Shown here: one piece after another, positions 5,583-12,641 of the stretch
How the letters are laid out: the number at the start of each line of letters is the position of its first letter
Numbering within the stretch: the stretch's first letter is position 1
Assembly: GCA_934553285.1 (NCBI GenBank)
Contig: CAKTFD010000051.1
Span: 1-16,076, forward strand
Origin: an uncultured Faecalibacterium sp.
GTDB taxonomy: Bacteria; Bacillota; Clostridia; Oscillospirales; Ruminococcaceae
Length of the DNA: 16,076 nucleotides
Direction: 5' to 3'
Translations under genes and position numbers: made by a program
Notes under the pieces: generated by a model
Told to the model about the DNA's origin: nothing
Seen by the model: only the letters and a program-made list of their open reading frames with translations
Databases searched by the model: none

Positions 5583-6494
5583 TCAGGGATGTTCGGTATG
5601 GCGGGGAAGCGTTTTGGTGAGCATCTGCTGGAACTTCCGTGCCGCAGTGTTCAGCGGGCGGTGATGGTCGTAGACCAGGCAGATGGAGCGGGAGGGGATG
5701 ATCTCCTGCAGGTGCAGCTGCACAAGCTCGCCGCGCTCCAGTAGGGTCGCTGCCATAGGCTCCGGCACAAAAGCAAGCCCCAGCTCACTTTTTACCAGTG
5801 TCAGCATCTGGTCGGTGGTTGCAGCTTCGGTATCCGGGCGCAGCACTGCGTCGTGCTCCAGAAAAAACTGCCGGTAGAAGCTGCGGGTCATGCTCTCCTC
5901 GTTCAGGCAGATCAGCGGATACTGGGTCAGCTCTTTCAGGCGCAGGGTCTGGCTTGCCAGCGCCGTAAAGGTCTTGCCGCCCACCAGCACCTCGTAAAAG
6001 GATCTCAGCTCCACCATTTTCAGCCCCGGCTCCGCCTCTGCAGGGGTGGACACGATGGCAAAATCCACCTCGCCGTTTTTCACGGCCTGCACCGCCTGCG
6101 GGGTGGAGTGGTTGGAGATGCGCAGCCGGATGCCGGGATACTCGGTATGGAATGCCCGCAGCTTTTCCGACAGATAGATGTTCAGGGCAGTTTCGGTGGC
6201 GCTGATGCTGATGGCACCGTGCTCCAGCGTAGCGCTGGCGCTCAGCTCCTCCTCCGCGTCCTGGATCTGCACCGCCGCCGACGCAATGCGGGAGTAAAGC
6301 ATCTCCCCCTCCGGCGTCAGGGTCACGCCCCGGTTGGAGCGGATGAACAGCACACAGTTCAGCTGGCTTTCCAGCCGGTTCATGGCATGGGTGATGTTGG
6401 GCTGGTTATTGCCCAGCACCCGCGCCGCCCGGGTAAAGTTCTGATACTTTGCCACATAATAAAAGATCTTATAATATTCCCAGTCTACATACAT
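5583..6494 (-). CDS. LysR-family transcriptional regulator
   Basis: The 303-residue length is normal for the family. The N-terminal winged HTH (residues 1-65) shows the pattern FYYVAKYQNFTRAARVL, then a recognition helix with NITHAMNRLESQL and the wing GVTLTPEGEMLY. A linker helix follows, then the periplasmic-binding-like effector domain (about 92-295; ISISATETALNIYL at its start). GAGGGGG lies 9 nt before the ATG. LysR proteins usually regulate a divergent neighbour, but here none exists: the upstream gene is the co-directional S24 repressor gene, whose stop is 42 nt away. LysR may therefore be cotranscribed with that repressor. The effector and target are not readable from the sequence. 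Confidence 0.92.
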   Translation of the reverse strand: MYVDWEYYKIFYYVAKYQNFTRAARVLGNNQPNITHAMNRLESQLNCVLFIRSNRGVTLTPEGEMLYSRIASAAVQIQDAEEELSASATLEHGAISISATETALNIYLSEKLRAFHTEYPGIRLRISNHSTPQAVQAVKNGEVDFAIVSTPAEAEPGLKMVELRSFYEVLVGGKTFTALASQTLRLKELTQYPLICLNEESMTRSFYRQFFLEHDAVLRPDTEAATTDQMLTLVKSELGLAFVPEPMAATLLERGELVQLHLQEIIPSRSICLVYDHHRPLNTAARKFQQMLTKTLPRHTEHP

Positions 6495-6536
6495 GGCTGC
6501 AGTCCCCCTCTTTTTTCTATACAGCAGGCGCTGTTT

Positions 6537-7187
6537 TTACACCAGGCCCCGGCAGTAGCCTACGGCCAGCCCCTCGATGACCATTTCCTCCAGCTGCTGG
6601 TCCGCAAACACCATGGGCGGGCAGACGGCAGGGTTATCTGCGATCAGGCTCACCACATTGCCCTGGCGGTAAAAGTGCTTTAGCGTAGCTTCCTCGCCGA
6701 TGCGCACCGCCGCGATCTGCCCCTGCTCCACCGCCGGCTGTCTGCGGATGCACACCACATCGCCATCGCAGATGGTGGGTGCCATGCTGTCGCCGTGGCA
6801 TTCCAGCGCAAAGTCTGCATGCCATGCCGCCGGGATGCCGATATAGCTCTTGATGTTCTGTTCCGCCGTGATGGGGGTGCCGCAGGCAATGGAGCCGATC
6901 AGCGGCACCTGCACCATCTCCGGCAGCGGGCTGAACCCCTGCGGGATGCGGCCAGCGGCTGCCGGGGCAGGCTGTGCAAACCGGTTTTCCGTGCGGCCAT
7001 ACAGATAGTTCATATCCACATGGAACAGGTCTGCCAGGGCTTCCATCGTTTCAAAGCCCGGCTCCCGTTCCCCGCGTTCGTACATATTCACACTGCTCTT
7101 GGACAGTTTCAGTTCTTCTGCCAGCCGTTGCTGCGACCAGCCTTTTTCCTGGCGCAGCGACCGGAGCCGCTCTGCAAAGGTTGCCAT
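6537..7187 (-). CDS. XRE-family repressor with S24 self-cleaving peptidase domain
   Basis: The 216-residue protein combines an N-terminal HTH (residues 5-62; LRQEKGWSQQRLAEEL, then SKSSVNMYERGEREP) with a C-terminal LexA/CI/UmuD-type S24 domain (about 95-214). The catalytic Ser is Ser134 in HGDSMAPT and the general base is Lys170 in EATLKHF. The expected cleavage site lies in GSIACGTP, with a Cys-Gly bond (102-103) as in UmuD rather than the Ala-Gly of LexA. Such repressors cut themselves when RecA is activated and so release their operons. AGGAGGGG lies before the ATG. The promoter contains a GTGCAC dyad in its spacer, consistent with autorepression, and the divergent promoter also carries dyads. 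It resembles prophage CI-like repressors, but no integrase or other early phage gene is nearby. Confidence 0.93.
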   Translation of the reverse strand: MATFAERLRSLRQEKGWSQQRLAEELKLSKSSVNMYERGEREPGFETMEALADLFHVDMNYLYGRTENRFAQPAPAAAGRIPQGFSPLPEMVQVPLIGSIACGTPITAEQNIKSYIGIPAAWHADFALECHGDSMAPTICDGDVVCIRRQPAVEQGQIAAVRIGEEATLKHFYRQGNVVSLIADNPAVCPPMVFADQQLEEMVIEGLAVGYCRGLV

Positions 7188-7217
7188 CGAGACCCCTCCT
7201 CATGATAGTTCAAATCT

Positions 7218-7246
7218 ATAATAGCACAGTGTGTGCACAAGTTCAA
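7218..7246 (-). promoter_or_regulatory. Promoter of the S24 repressor gene
   Basis: On the minus strand TTGAAC, 17 bp, TATTAT. The start point would lie about 24 nt before the ATG. A GTGCAC dyad (7233-7238) sits in the spacer, so a bound repressor would block it. Confidence 0.65.
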
Positions 7247-7349
7247 GCACAAAAAGTGCACTATTTGCTTATGTACATTTTGTGCACTTTTTGTATGGAC
7301 ATTCCCGGCGGTTTCGAGTACAATAAGTGCACCGCCAGAGCACTTTCTG
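7225..7349. promoter_or_regulatory. Array of repressor operators (GTGCAC dyads, CAAAAAGTG half-sites)
   Basis: Four GTGCAC palindromes occur in about 100 bp, at 7233-7238, 7256-7261, 7282-7287 and 7327-7332. Three extend into the half-site CAAAAAGTG or its complement: CAAAAAGTGCACTATTTG (7250-7267, both arms), CACTTTTTG (7285-7293) and CAATAAGTG (7321-7329, overlapping the plus-strand -10). A further half-site, CACTTTCTG, is at 7341-7349. The placement over both divergent promoters fits operators of the neighbouring S24 repressor. The repeats are visible; the protein that binds them is inferred. Confidence 0.7.
7296..7324 (+). promoter_or_regulatory. Divergent promoter for the tail-fibre/phosphoesterase cassette
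   Basis: TGGACA, exactly 17 bp, TACAAT: five of six matches to consensus in each box. It is flanked by dyads on both sides (7282-7287 and 7327-7332). The first gene begins about 265 nt downstream. Confidence 0.65.
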
Positions 7350-7593
7350 TGCTTTTTCCCACATGCTGCTACAATTGTACACCGCCCTGACCCTTGCTAT
7401 ACGGGCGGTGCCAAAGGAGGTGGACTACAAGACCGAACGCCCTGCCGCAAGGGCAGGCACTTTATTTTTACCCGGGATGGCAAAGCCCGGCTGCCCCAGT
7501 GGCCCGGCCGCCTGTGGGCCGTGCCCGCCGGGCCGCGCCCCACCCCGGACATTTCCAGGCCTGGCACAGGCAGGCCTGCACAAAGGAGGTTAC
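7325..7593 (+). other. Structured leader of the cassette, possible attenuator
   Basis: No gene is supported. Hairpins are: ACCGCCC/GGGCGGT (7381-7409); CCTGCC/GGCAGG (7441-7457) followed by CTTTATTTTT, which looks like a terminator; CCGGG/CCCGG (7472-7490); and CAGGCCTG repeated as direct and inverted copies (7556-7563, 7571-7578) right before the ribosome binding site AAAGGAGG (7582-7589). An unused AAAGGAGG lies at 7413-7420 with no start codon after it, which may mark a deleted gene. Confidence 0.45.
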
Positions 7594-7935
7594 ATGAACT
7601 ATCAGAAACAGGTTTTTGTGGACGGCCAGACCCTGATGGCCGAACATCTGAACCACATGGAAAACGGCCTTGCCTCGGTCGATCAGCGGATGGCAAACCT
7701 GACCCGTGCCGCGATCGAGTTTGGCGAGGTGACCGGCAACGGGAACATCCTGTTCAACACTGCATACACCGAAAAGCCCTTGTACCAGCTGCTGGTGGAC
7801 GATGGCTCCACCGTGCTGGTCACCTTCCAGATGCAGGGGGACGCTTATGTAGGTGCAGCGCTTTCCGGGGCAGGAGCCGCCACGAAAACGCTGGCTATCT
7901 TTTACTGCTGCGGCGCGGAGGATGCGGATGTTTGA
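7594..7935 (+). CDS. Short phage tail-fibre-like protein
   Basis: This 113-residue protein has the N-terminal stretch FVDGQTLMAEHLNHMENGL (residues 7-25). It matches the conserved opening of many Firmicutes phage tail-fibre and baseplate-associated proteins (pattern: V-D-G-x-x-L-x-A-E-x-L-N-x-x-E-x-G). The remainder (about 40-113) is predicted as beta-strands with Gly/Ala-rich turns, as in fibre tips. AAAGGAGG stands 4 nt before the ATG; an upstream extension of the frame crosses the leader hairpins and is rejected. No signal peptide is present. It overlaps the next gene by 8 nt, so the two are translationally coupled. A structural or adhesive role is inferred from the motif alone, and the protein is much shorter than ordinary tail fibres. 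No tail, capsid, holin or lysin genes accompany it. Confidence 0.6.
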   Translation: MNYQKQVFVDGQTLMAEHLNHMENGLASVDQRMANLTRAAIEFGEVTGNGNILFNTAYTEKPLYQLLVDDGSTVLVTFQMQGDAYVGAALSGAGAATKTLAIFYCCGAEDADV

Positions 7936-9688
7936 ACAGGAAAAATACCAGCAGGCTGCAGACAAAGCGCTGGCCTTCATCCTCCGGCAGATGGATGGGA
8001 ACCGTTACACCCTCTTTCCCCGGCTGGAGCAGGCCTACCCGGCGGAGTACACCAAACGCATCTATGCCACGGTGGAGATGCCGGCGGACGCGGTTGTGCG
8101 CTTTCCCAATTACTGCTGGTGCGACCGTTTTTATGGTCCGGACTACACCGGCGTATGCAGCGGGCATCACCAGAACACCGGGGAAGCGCGGCTGCATCTG
8201 GGGCTGGAGATCAGCACCACGACCGACCAGAAGTACCGCTCTGCAGTTTGTTTTCTGCACGAGGACGGCACCTGGCGCAGCGAGACCTACTACAAGGAGA
8301 TCGACTACGATCACCGGTCCATCCACTGGTATAAAAAGGATAAGCTGCTGAACGAGTCCGGCTCCAACGGCGTAAAGAGCTTTGCGCTGAAATACTACAA
8401 GTGGGTGGATGAGCTGGGCAGTGAGATCGACCTGGACCATCTGCCCACAACGCAGAGCACCTGGCCGGAAGGCAAGACCGGCCTTGTGACCTATACGGTG
8501 CGGCCGCTGCTGCTGGATGACGAAGCCGTGGACGATGCGGTGCCGGAGTACCCGGAGTACGAGGCAGTGCAGTACAATTTTTCAGATGTCGAGTATAAGA
8601 CCTGCACTGCCCCCATCCTGTACGATGGGCCTGTTACGGCCAAAGACCTGCCCGCCGCCCCGCCGCAGCTCCCGGCATTGCCGGAGCCTTATATCCGGGA
8701 TGCCATCGTCCAGCCCGGTGCCGATGAAAACGAGGTGCTGCTGACCTGGATCACCAATTTTGAGGACGCCTGCACGCTGGAGTGTGCAGGCAGCACACAG
8801 CAGGTAATGGGGCGCTCCGTTGCAACTGGGTATTTTACCTACCATGCAGCTCTCCCCGTAAAGCCGGGGGCCAGCTATACCTACACCATCCGGGGGAAAA
8901 ACGCCGGCCTTACAAAGCAGTTCACCTGCCCGGACAGCAGCACCTATCTGGTGTGCGGCGACCCGCAGATCATTGCTGCGGACTCGGCAGCGGTATGGTA
9001 CCGTGTGCAGGATATCCTGCCGGAGCCGCCTGCGCTGATCCTGAGCCTGGGCGACCAGGTGGACGCCATCACCGATGCAGCACTGCGCAAGGTACAGTAC
9101 CACCTGTTTACCAGCAAACACCGGGTGCCCATTGCAACGGTGCGGGGAAACCACGACCGGAACGAGCATTACCTGGCGCACTATGGCACCCCCAACGGCG
9201 AAAACGGCAACTACTGGTTCCTGCATGGCAGCACCCTGTTTATTGCCATCAACTCCAACACCGTGGATCCAAGCGCCCACAAGGCCTTTATCCGCGCAGC
9301 GCTGAAAAAGCCCCATACCTGGGCGGTGCTGCTGATGCACCACAGCCTGTACTCCACCAGTACCCGCGCCCTTGTGCCCAACACCACCGCCCTGCGCAGC
9401 GGCCTGACGGATCTTCTGGTCAAGGAAACGGACATCGACCTGATCCTCTCCGGGCATGAGCATTTTTTCTGCCGCACAGACAAACCGGGAAAGCTGTTCG
9501 TCTGCTGCCCTACCTGCACCGGCTCAAAGTATTACGAGGCCGATAACAAGGGGGCTGCGTGGGCACAGGTGACCATCGACAAAAAGGCCCCCGGGTATCT
9601 GGTGCTGCAAACGTCCGATACCGCGCTCACGCTCAAAACATACGACCTGGAAAACACCCTGCTGGACAGCTGCACGGTAACGAAATGA
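7928..9688 (+). CDS. Metallophosphoesterase with purple-acid-phosphatase-like Fn3 domain
   Basis: The 586-residue protein has three parts. Residues 1-250 match nothing I recognise and are rich in Tyr, Trp and Asp. About 254-335 look like the Fn3 domain that precedes purple acid phosphatases (RDAIVQPGADENEVLLTW, then VKPGASYTYTIRG). Residues 338-530 are a calcineurin-like metallophosphoesterase with all signature blocks: GD (Asp345), GDQVD (Asp376, Asp379), GNHD (Asn408, His409, Asp410), HH (His471-His472) and GHEH (His510, His512). It should hydrolyse phosphomono- or diesters with a dinuclear metal centre. The ATG at 7928 has GGAGG 6 nt before it and overlaps the previous stop; the open frame starts earlier without support. 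No signal peptide or membrane segment is present, unusual for this architecture, which fits delivery on a tail-like particle or release by lysis. Confidence 0.82.
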   Translation: MFEQEKYQQAADKALAFILRQMDGNRYTLFPRLEQAYPAEYTKRIYATVEMPADAVVRFPNYCWCDRFYGPDYTGVCSGHHQNTGEARLHLGLEISTTTDQKYRSAVCFLHEDGTWRSETYYKEIDYDHRSIHWYKKDKLLNESGSNGVKSFALKYYKWVDELGSEIDLDHLPTTQSTWPEGKTGLVTYTVRPLLLDDEAVDDAVPEYPEYEAVQYNFSDVEYKTCTAPILYDGPVTAKDLPAAPPQLPALPEPYIRDAIVQPGADENEVLLTWITNFEDACTLECAGSTQQVMGRSVATGYFTYHAALPVKPGASYTYTIRGKNAGLTKQFTCPDSSTYLVCGDPQIIAADSAAVWYRVQDILPEPPALILSLGDQVDAITDAALRKVQYHLFTSKHRVPIATVRGNHDRNEHYLAHYGTPNGENGNYWFLHGSTLFIAINSNTVDPSAHKAFIRAALKKPHTWAVLLMHHSLYSTSTRALVPNTTALRSGLTDLLVKETDIDLILSGHEHFFCRTDKPGKLFVCCPTCTGSKYYEADNKGAAWAQVTIDKKAPGYLVLQTSDTALTLKTYDLENTLLDSCTVTK

Positions 9689-9697
9689 GGTGAACAG

Positions 9698-11011
9698 ATG
9701 GCACGGATATTTTTTGGCACTTCTTTTTATGGTAAAAAGATCGTGCGGGTGCGGAACGTGGTGTACGATACCATCGTAGGGGCTACCGGCTCTGAATACG
9801 AAACGTGGTACCGCTACCCCGTTTCCTTCCGCATCCCGCCGGATGACCCGCAATACGCAAAGGACGGCAGCAGTGCCATGGGGGAACACGGCTATATGCT
9901 GAACACCCGCTGCTGGAGCTACGATATCGGGCTTGCCCTGCTCGTGCTGACCGCCGCCGGGGAAAACGAGCGCTGCATGGAGCTGCTGCACCGGATGCAG
10001 CAGGACCAGAACCCCGATGGCAGCTGGAATTTTTCCTACGATCTGTATATCGGCAAACTGTTCCATGATTACATCCGGACCGGCAGCGTGGGCTGGCTGC
10101 TGTGGGGTGCCTGCTGCGCTGTTTTGCAGATGGGAAAAACCGAGCAGGCGGCGCAGTTTCTCCCCATGCTGGAAAAGGGCGGCGACTGGCTGCTGCGCCA
10201 GCAGGTGCCGGACAAAGCCGACCCGCGGTATGGCCTGCTGCGCGGCGGCTATGGCGGCTATGATAGCGATTACAGCTACACTGCCGGGCAGATCGAATGG
10301 TGCTCCACCGAACATAACTGCAGTGCGCTGCAGGCTTTGCACGGCCTTGCCCTTGTAACCGGGAAAAGCCGCTACCGGAAAGCCGCCGAGCGCATCAAAA
10401 AAGCCCTTACCGCTACGCTTTACGATGCCGCAAACCAGCGGTTCTATCAGGGCATTGCCGCCGATGGAACACTGGATACCGGCTGGGCGCTGGACTGCAC
10501 CACCTGGGCCGGGTTGACCGCGCTTTCTACCCTGCGCACCGAGATCCCGCCCGACTGCCGCAAGACCACAAAGCTGACCTATGTTCTGCGCGGAAAAAGC
10601 CTGACGGTGACCTCCAGCCCCAACTACTATAATCAGACCTACTCCTCCACCGAAACATTCAGCGGGTTCAAGCCCTACAGCGATAAGACCGCCGATTATG
10701 CCGGTGCGCCGGGAACCATCTGGAGCGAAGGGACGCTGGGCTACGTGGCTTTGTGCATGGCCGTGGGTAAAGCAGACGATGCACAACTGTACATGGATGA
10801 GATGGTCAAGCTGCAGAACTGCGATGGTGCAGCCGGTGGCCTGCTCTATGTGACCAAGACCTATGCCGCACTGCCATGGGAGTTCCATATGTGGGAGAGC
10901 GTGGCAAGCACTGCTTGGCTGTACCTGTGCATCAAAGCCCCGGGGCTGCTCTTTCCGCAGGTGCTGACGCAGGCAACCCGGTACAGAAGATTCCGCCCTG
11001 TGCAGCCGTAA
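9698..11011 (+). CDS. Predicted alpha/alpha-barrel protein, possible glycoside hydrolase/lyase
   Basis: The 437-residue soluble protein begins MARIFFGTSFYGKK and then shows repeated helical hairpins. Examples are YDIGLALLVLTAAGENERC (about 72-90), GSVGWLLWGACCAVLQMG (about 130), TEHNCSALQALHGLAL (about 207), DTGWALDCTTWAGLTAL (about 265) and GTIWSEGTLGYVALCMAV (about 345). This pattern, with conserved aromatic and acidic residues at helix ends (QNPDGSW, EWCSTEHN, IWSEGT), is that of six-hairpin (alpha/alpha)6 carbohydrate-active enzymes, although I cannot name a family. GAGGTG stands 5 nt before the ATG, 9 nt after the phosphoesterase stop. No signal peptide is present. With its neighbours it could form a surface-polymer-degrading set; alternatives are a terpenoid-cyclase-like fold without enzymatic role. 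Confidence 0.6.
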   Translation: MARIFFGTSFYGKKIVRVRNVVYDTIVGATGSEYETWYRYPVSFRIPPDDPQYAKDGSSAMGEHGYMLNTRCWSYDIGLALLVLTAAGENERCMELLHRMQQDQNPDGSWNFSYDLYIGKLFHDYIRTGSVGWLLWGACCAVLQMGKTEQAAQFLPMLEKGGDWLLRQQVPDKADPRYGLLRGGYGGYDSDYSYTAGQIEWCSTEHNCSALQALHGLALVTGKSRYRKAAERIKKALTATLYDAANQRFYQGIAADGTLDTGWALDCTTWAGLTALSTLRTEIPPDCRKTTKLTYVLRGKSLTVTSSPNYYNQTYSSTETFSGFKPYSDKTADYAGAPGTIWSEGTLGYVALCMAVGKADDAQLYMDEMVKLQNCDGAAGGLLYVTKTYAALPWEFHMWESVASTAWLYLCIKAPGLLFPQVLTQATRYRRFRPVQP

Positions 11012-11033
11012 CGCTGCCACGCCGGATACTCCC

Positions 11034-11076
11034 TTTGCCCCCTGCGCGGGCAGTGCTGCGCAGGGCAAAAAGTTTG
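11034..11076 (+). terminator. Terminator-like hairpin at the end of the cassette
   Basis: TTTGCCCCCTGCGC (11034-11047) pairs, with one bulge, with GCGCAGGGCAAA (11058-11069), followed by AAGTTTGTTT. The hairpin is strong but the T tract poor. Confidence 0.55.
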
Positions 11077-11100
11077 TTTCCATAAACTTCCAATTCCTGC

Positions 11101-11129
11101 TTGACAAAGCCCCCTCTGCGTGCTATTTT
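11101..11129 (+). promoter_or_regulatory. Promoter of the Tp47-FMN-NapH operon
   Basis: Perfect TTGACA, 17 bp, then TATTTT. The predicted start lies near 11136, directly before the first palindromic box. Confidence 0.75.
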
Positions 11130-11141
11130 AGATTTCGTCAA

Positions 11142-11215
11142 TTAGCACAGCCTAACCATCTGAGGGACTTTGTCTCGCAGGTTTTTCTTTGTGCGCAATG
11201 TTAGGCTATGCTAAC
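11142..11215. promoter_or_regulatory. Pair of inverted DtxR-box-like palindromes
   Basis: TTAGCACAGCCTAAC (11142-11156) and GTTAGGCTATGCTAAC (11200-11215) are inverted copies of each other (14 of 16 positions), and each is itself an imperfect palindrome of TTAGnC...GnCTAA type. The form resembles sites of DtxR-family metal repressors (consensus built on TTAGG...CCTAA). The first lies at the predicted transcription start. The two could also pair as a stem in the transcript. Regulator identity is inferred. Confidence 0.55.
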
Positions 11216-11239
11216 TACAAAAATGAAAGGAGCGACCTT

Positions 11240-12556
11240 ATGAAACCGAAGAAAATTCTTTCCCTGCTGCTGTCGGCGGCTATGGCGTTCAGCCTGCTGG
11301 CCGTCACCGCCTTTGCAGCAGCCCCCGCCGAGGAGGAAAACGGCTTTTTGGACTTCCTGCTCGGCAAAAAATACACCTATCTCTACGCTGCCCTGACCTG
11401 GGAGGAATACTGGGCAAACGAGAAGGTCTATGCTGCCGGCAGCACTGCTTCCTCCGCGCAGCTGGACAGCCACGATGAGCACGACCTGGGCGCGTTTGAC
11501 GCTGTTTCCCGCGCCACGGTCAACCACGGCCTGCACCGCGGCAGCTTCCAGAGCACTGCCGTGATCTACGCCAAGGATGGCAGCAGCTACACCGTTTCTC
11601 ACTGGTCGGAGGATGGCAAGACCATCTACCTGGCCGATGGCTCCACCGTGGGCTGGAACCGCGGCACCATCACCAAGGCAGACGGCTCCACCGTGCAGAT
11701 GGACCACTACGAGGTGCTGGGCACCAAGTATGTACCGGTGCGCGTGGCCACCAGCGACCTTGCAGATTTCTGCTCCAAATACGCTGTGGTGGAAAACGGC
11801 GGCCAGCTGGTGGGCGGCTACTCGGAGAAGAACCTTACCGCCTACACCCTGACGGCTGCTGTAGATAAAAACACCAACGGCCTGAAATATGCCACCAAGA
11901 GCGGCGATGGCTACACCTTCTCCGCTGCCCGCACCGGCACCGGTTCCGGCGTGGCAGAGGACGCACAGAAGGCTGCCGAGGGCCTTACCGTAAACCTGCG
12001 CAGCGGCAATGATGTGGGCAGCTTTGGCGAGTTTATCCGTGTGGACCTGAACGGCAACTACGGCGAGCTGGGTTCCCGGATGCAGTCCGTGGTGTGGACC
12101 TACTACGGCGATGACAGCACCTACACCCACGCCAAGGCCTCCTATGGCACCAAGTTTGCAGCCGACAACTGGATGCACAAGTCCATGGGCATCCAGCTGG
12201 GTCTGAGCGATTCTGCCCGCTGCCAGCTGCCCGATGGTACCGATGGCACCGGCTACTGGACCATCACCATCCGTGCACTGGGCTACGCCGACACCGTGGT
12301 CAAGTTCCAGACCACTGCCGACAACCTTGCCAAGCACGAGCTGGCCAGCGATGCCGACCGCGCCGCCCTGCAGGCCGTGGTCACCGAGGCACAGAGCAAG
12401 GCAAAGGCTGCTTACACCGCCGCCAGCTACGCCGATCTGGAAACCGAGCTGGCCGAGAGCGTGGAGCTGCTGAGCCGCGAGACCCTGTATAAGGCTGCTG
12501 CACTGGAGCAGGTGACCCACCTGACCGATGCCGTGCAGAGCCTGAAAGCTGCCTGA
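11240..12556 (+). CDS. Secreted homologue of the Treponema Tp47 penicillin-binding antigen
   Basis: The 438-residue protein starts with a Sec signal peptide (KPKK, then a hydrophobic core, likely cut after AVTAFA near residue 26). The frame is open further upstream, but AAAGGAG stands 7 nt before ATG 11240. From memory of Treponema pallidum Tp47, several blocks match: EYWANEKVYAAG (56-67), LGAFDAVSRATVNHG (83-97), KYVPVRVA (163-170), NTNGLK (211-216) and YYGDDSTYTHAKASYGTK (288-305) followed by GYW..TIRALGY. Tp47 binds penicillin and has been reported to hydrolyse it; its physiological role is unclear. Unlike Tp47, no lipobox Cys is present and the last 80 residues are a helical FIVAR-like segment instead of the Tp47 C-terminal domain. 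Its genetic setting, first gene before flavoproteins and a polyferredoxin, suggests a redox or metal role. Confidence 0.78.
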   Translation: MKPKKILSLLLSAAMAFSLLAVTAFAAAPAEEENGFLDFLLGKKYTYLYAALTWEEYWANEKVYAAGSTASSAQLDSHDEHDLGAFDAVSRATVNHGLHRGSFQSTAVIYAKDGSSYTVSHWSEDGKTIYLADGSTVGWNRGTITKADGSTVQMDHYEVLGTKYVPVRVATSDLADFCSKYAVVENGGQLVGGYSEKNLTAYTLTAAVDKNTNGLKYATKSGDGYTFSAARTGTGSGVAEDAQKAAEGLTVNLRSGNDVGSFGEFIRVDLNGNYGELGSRMQSVVWTYYGDDSTYTHAKASYGTKFAADNWMHKSMGIQLGLSDSARCQLPDGTDGTGYWTITIRALGYADTVVKFQTTADNLAKHELASDADRAALQAVVTEAQSKAKAAYTAASYADLETELAESVELLSRETLYKAAALEQVTHLTDAVQSLKAA

Positions 12557-12583
12557 TCCCGGCAAAATATAGCAATGCAGAAA

Positions 12584-12621
12584 AAAAGCAAGGTCGCTTT
12601 ACATGGGGCGGCCTTGCTTTT
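12584..12621 (+). terminator. Intra-operon terminator after the Tp47-like gene
   Basis: AAAAGCAAGGTCGC (12584-12597) and GCGGCCTTGCTTTT (12608-12621) form a 14-bp stem (with one G-T pair) with only four terminal T residues, inside the 85-nt gap to the next gene. It probably allows partial readthrough, giving more Tp47-like transcript than downstream genes. Confidence 0.65.
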
Positions 12622-12641
12622 CCGTGTCAGGAGAAGATGGA

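Noticed and set aside
7327..7593. N-terminal extension of the tail-fibre-like protein
   Set aside because: The extension reads through GC-rich hairpins with Pro/Gly/Cys low-complexity translation; the AAAGGAGG before ATG 7594 defines the start.
8582..9463. 293-codon minus-strand frame opposite the phosphoesterase
   Set aside because: The opposite strand carries the complete set of metallophosphoesterase motifs; this frame has none.
7594..11011. Diversity-generating retroelement variable region in the tail-fibre-like cassette
   Set aside because: No reverse transcriptase or template repeat is found in the window.
9524..11107. 527-codon minus-strand frame opposite the alpha/alpha-barrel gene
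   Set aside because: It is a by-product of GC-rich codon use; no ribosome binding site or recognisable domain, while the plus-strand gene has both a site and helical-hairpin repeats.
11201..12565. 454-codon minus-strand frame opposite the Tp47-like gene
   Set aside because: Gly/Ala/Val/His-rich shadow translation without family resemblance; the plus strand has a signal peptide and Tp47 motifs.
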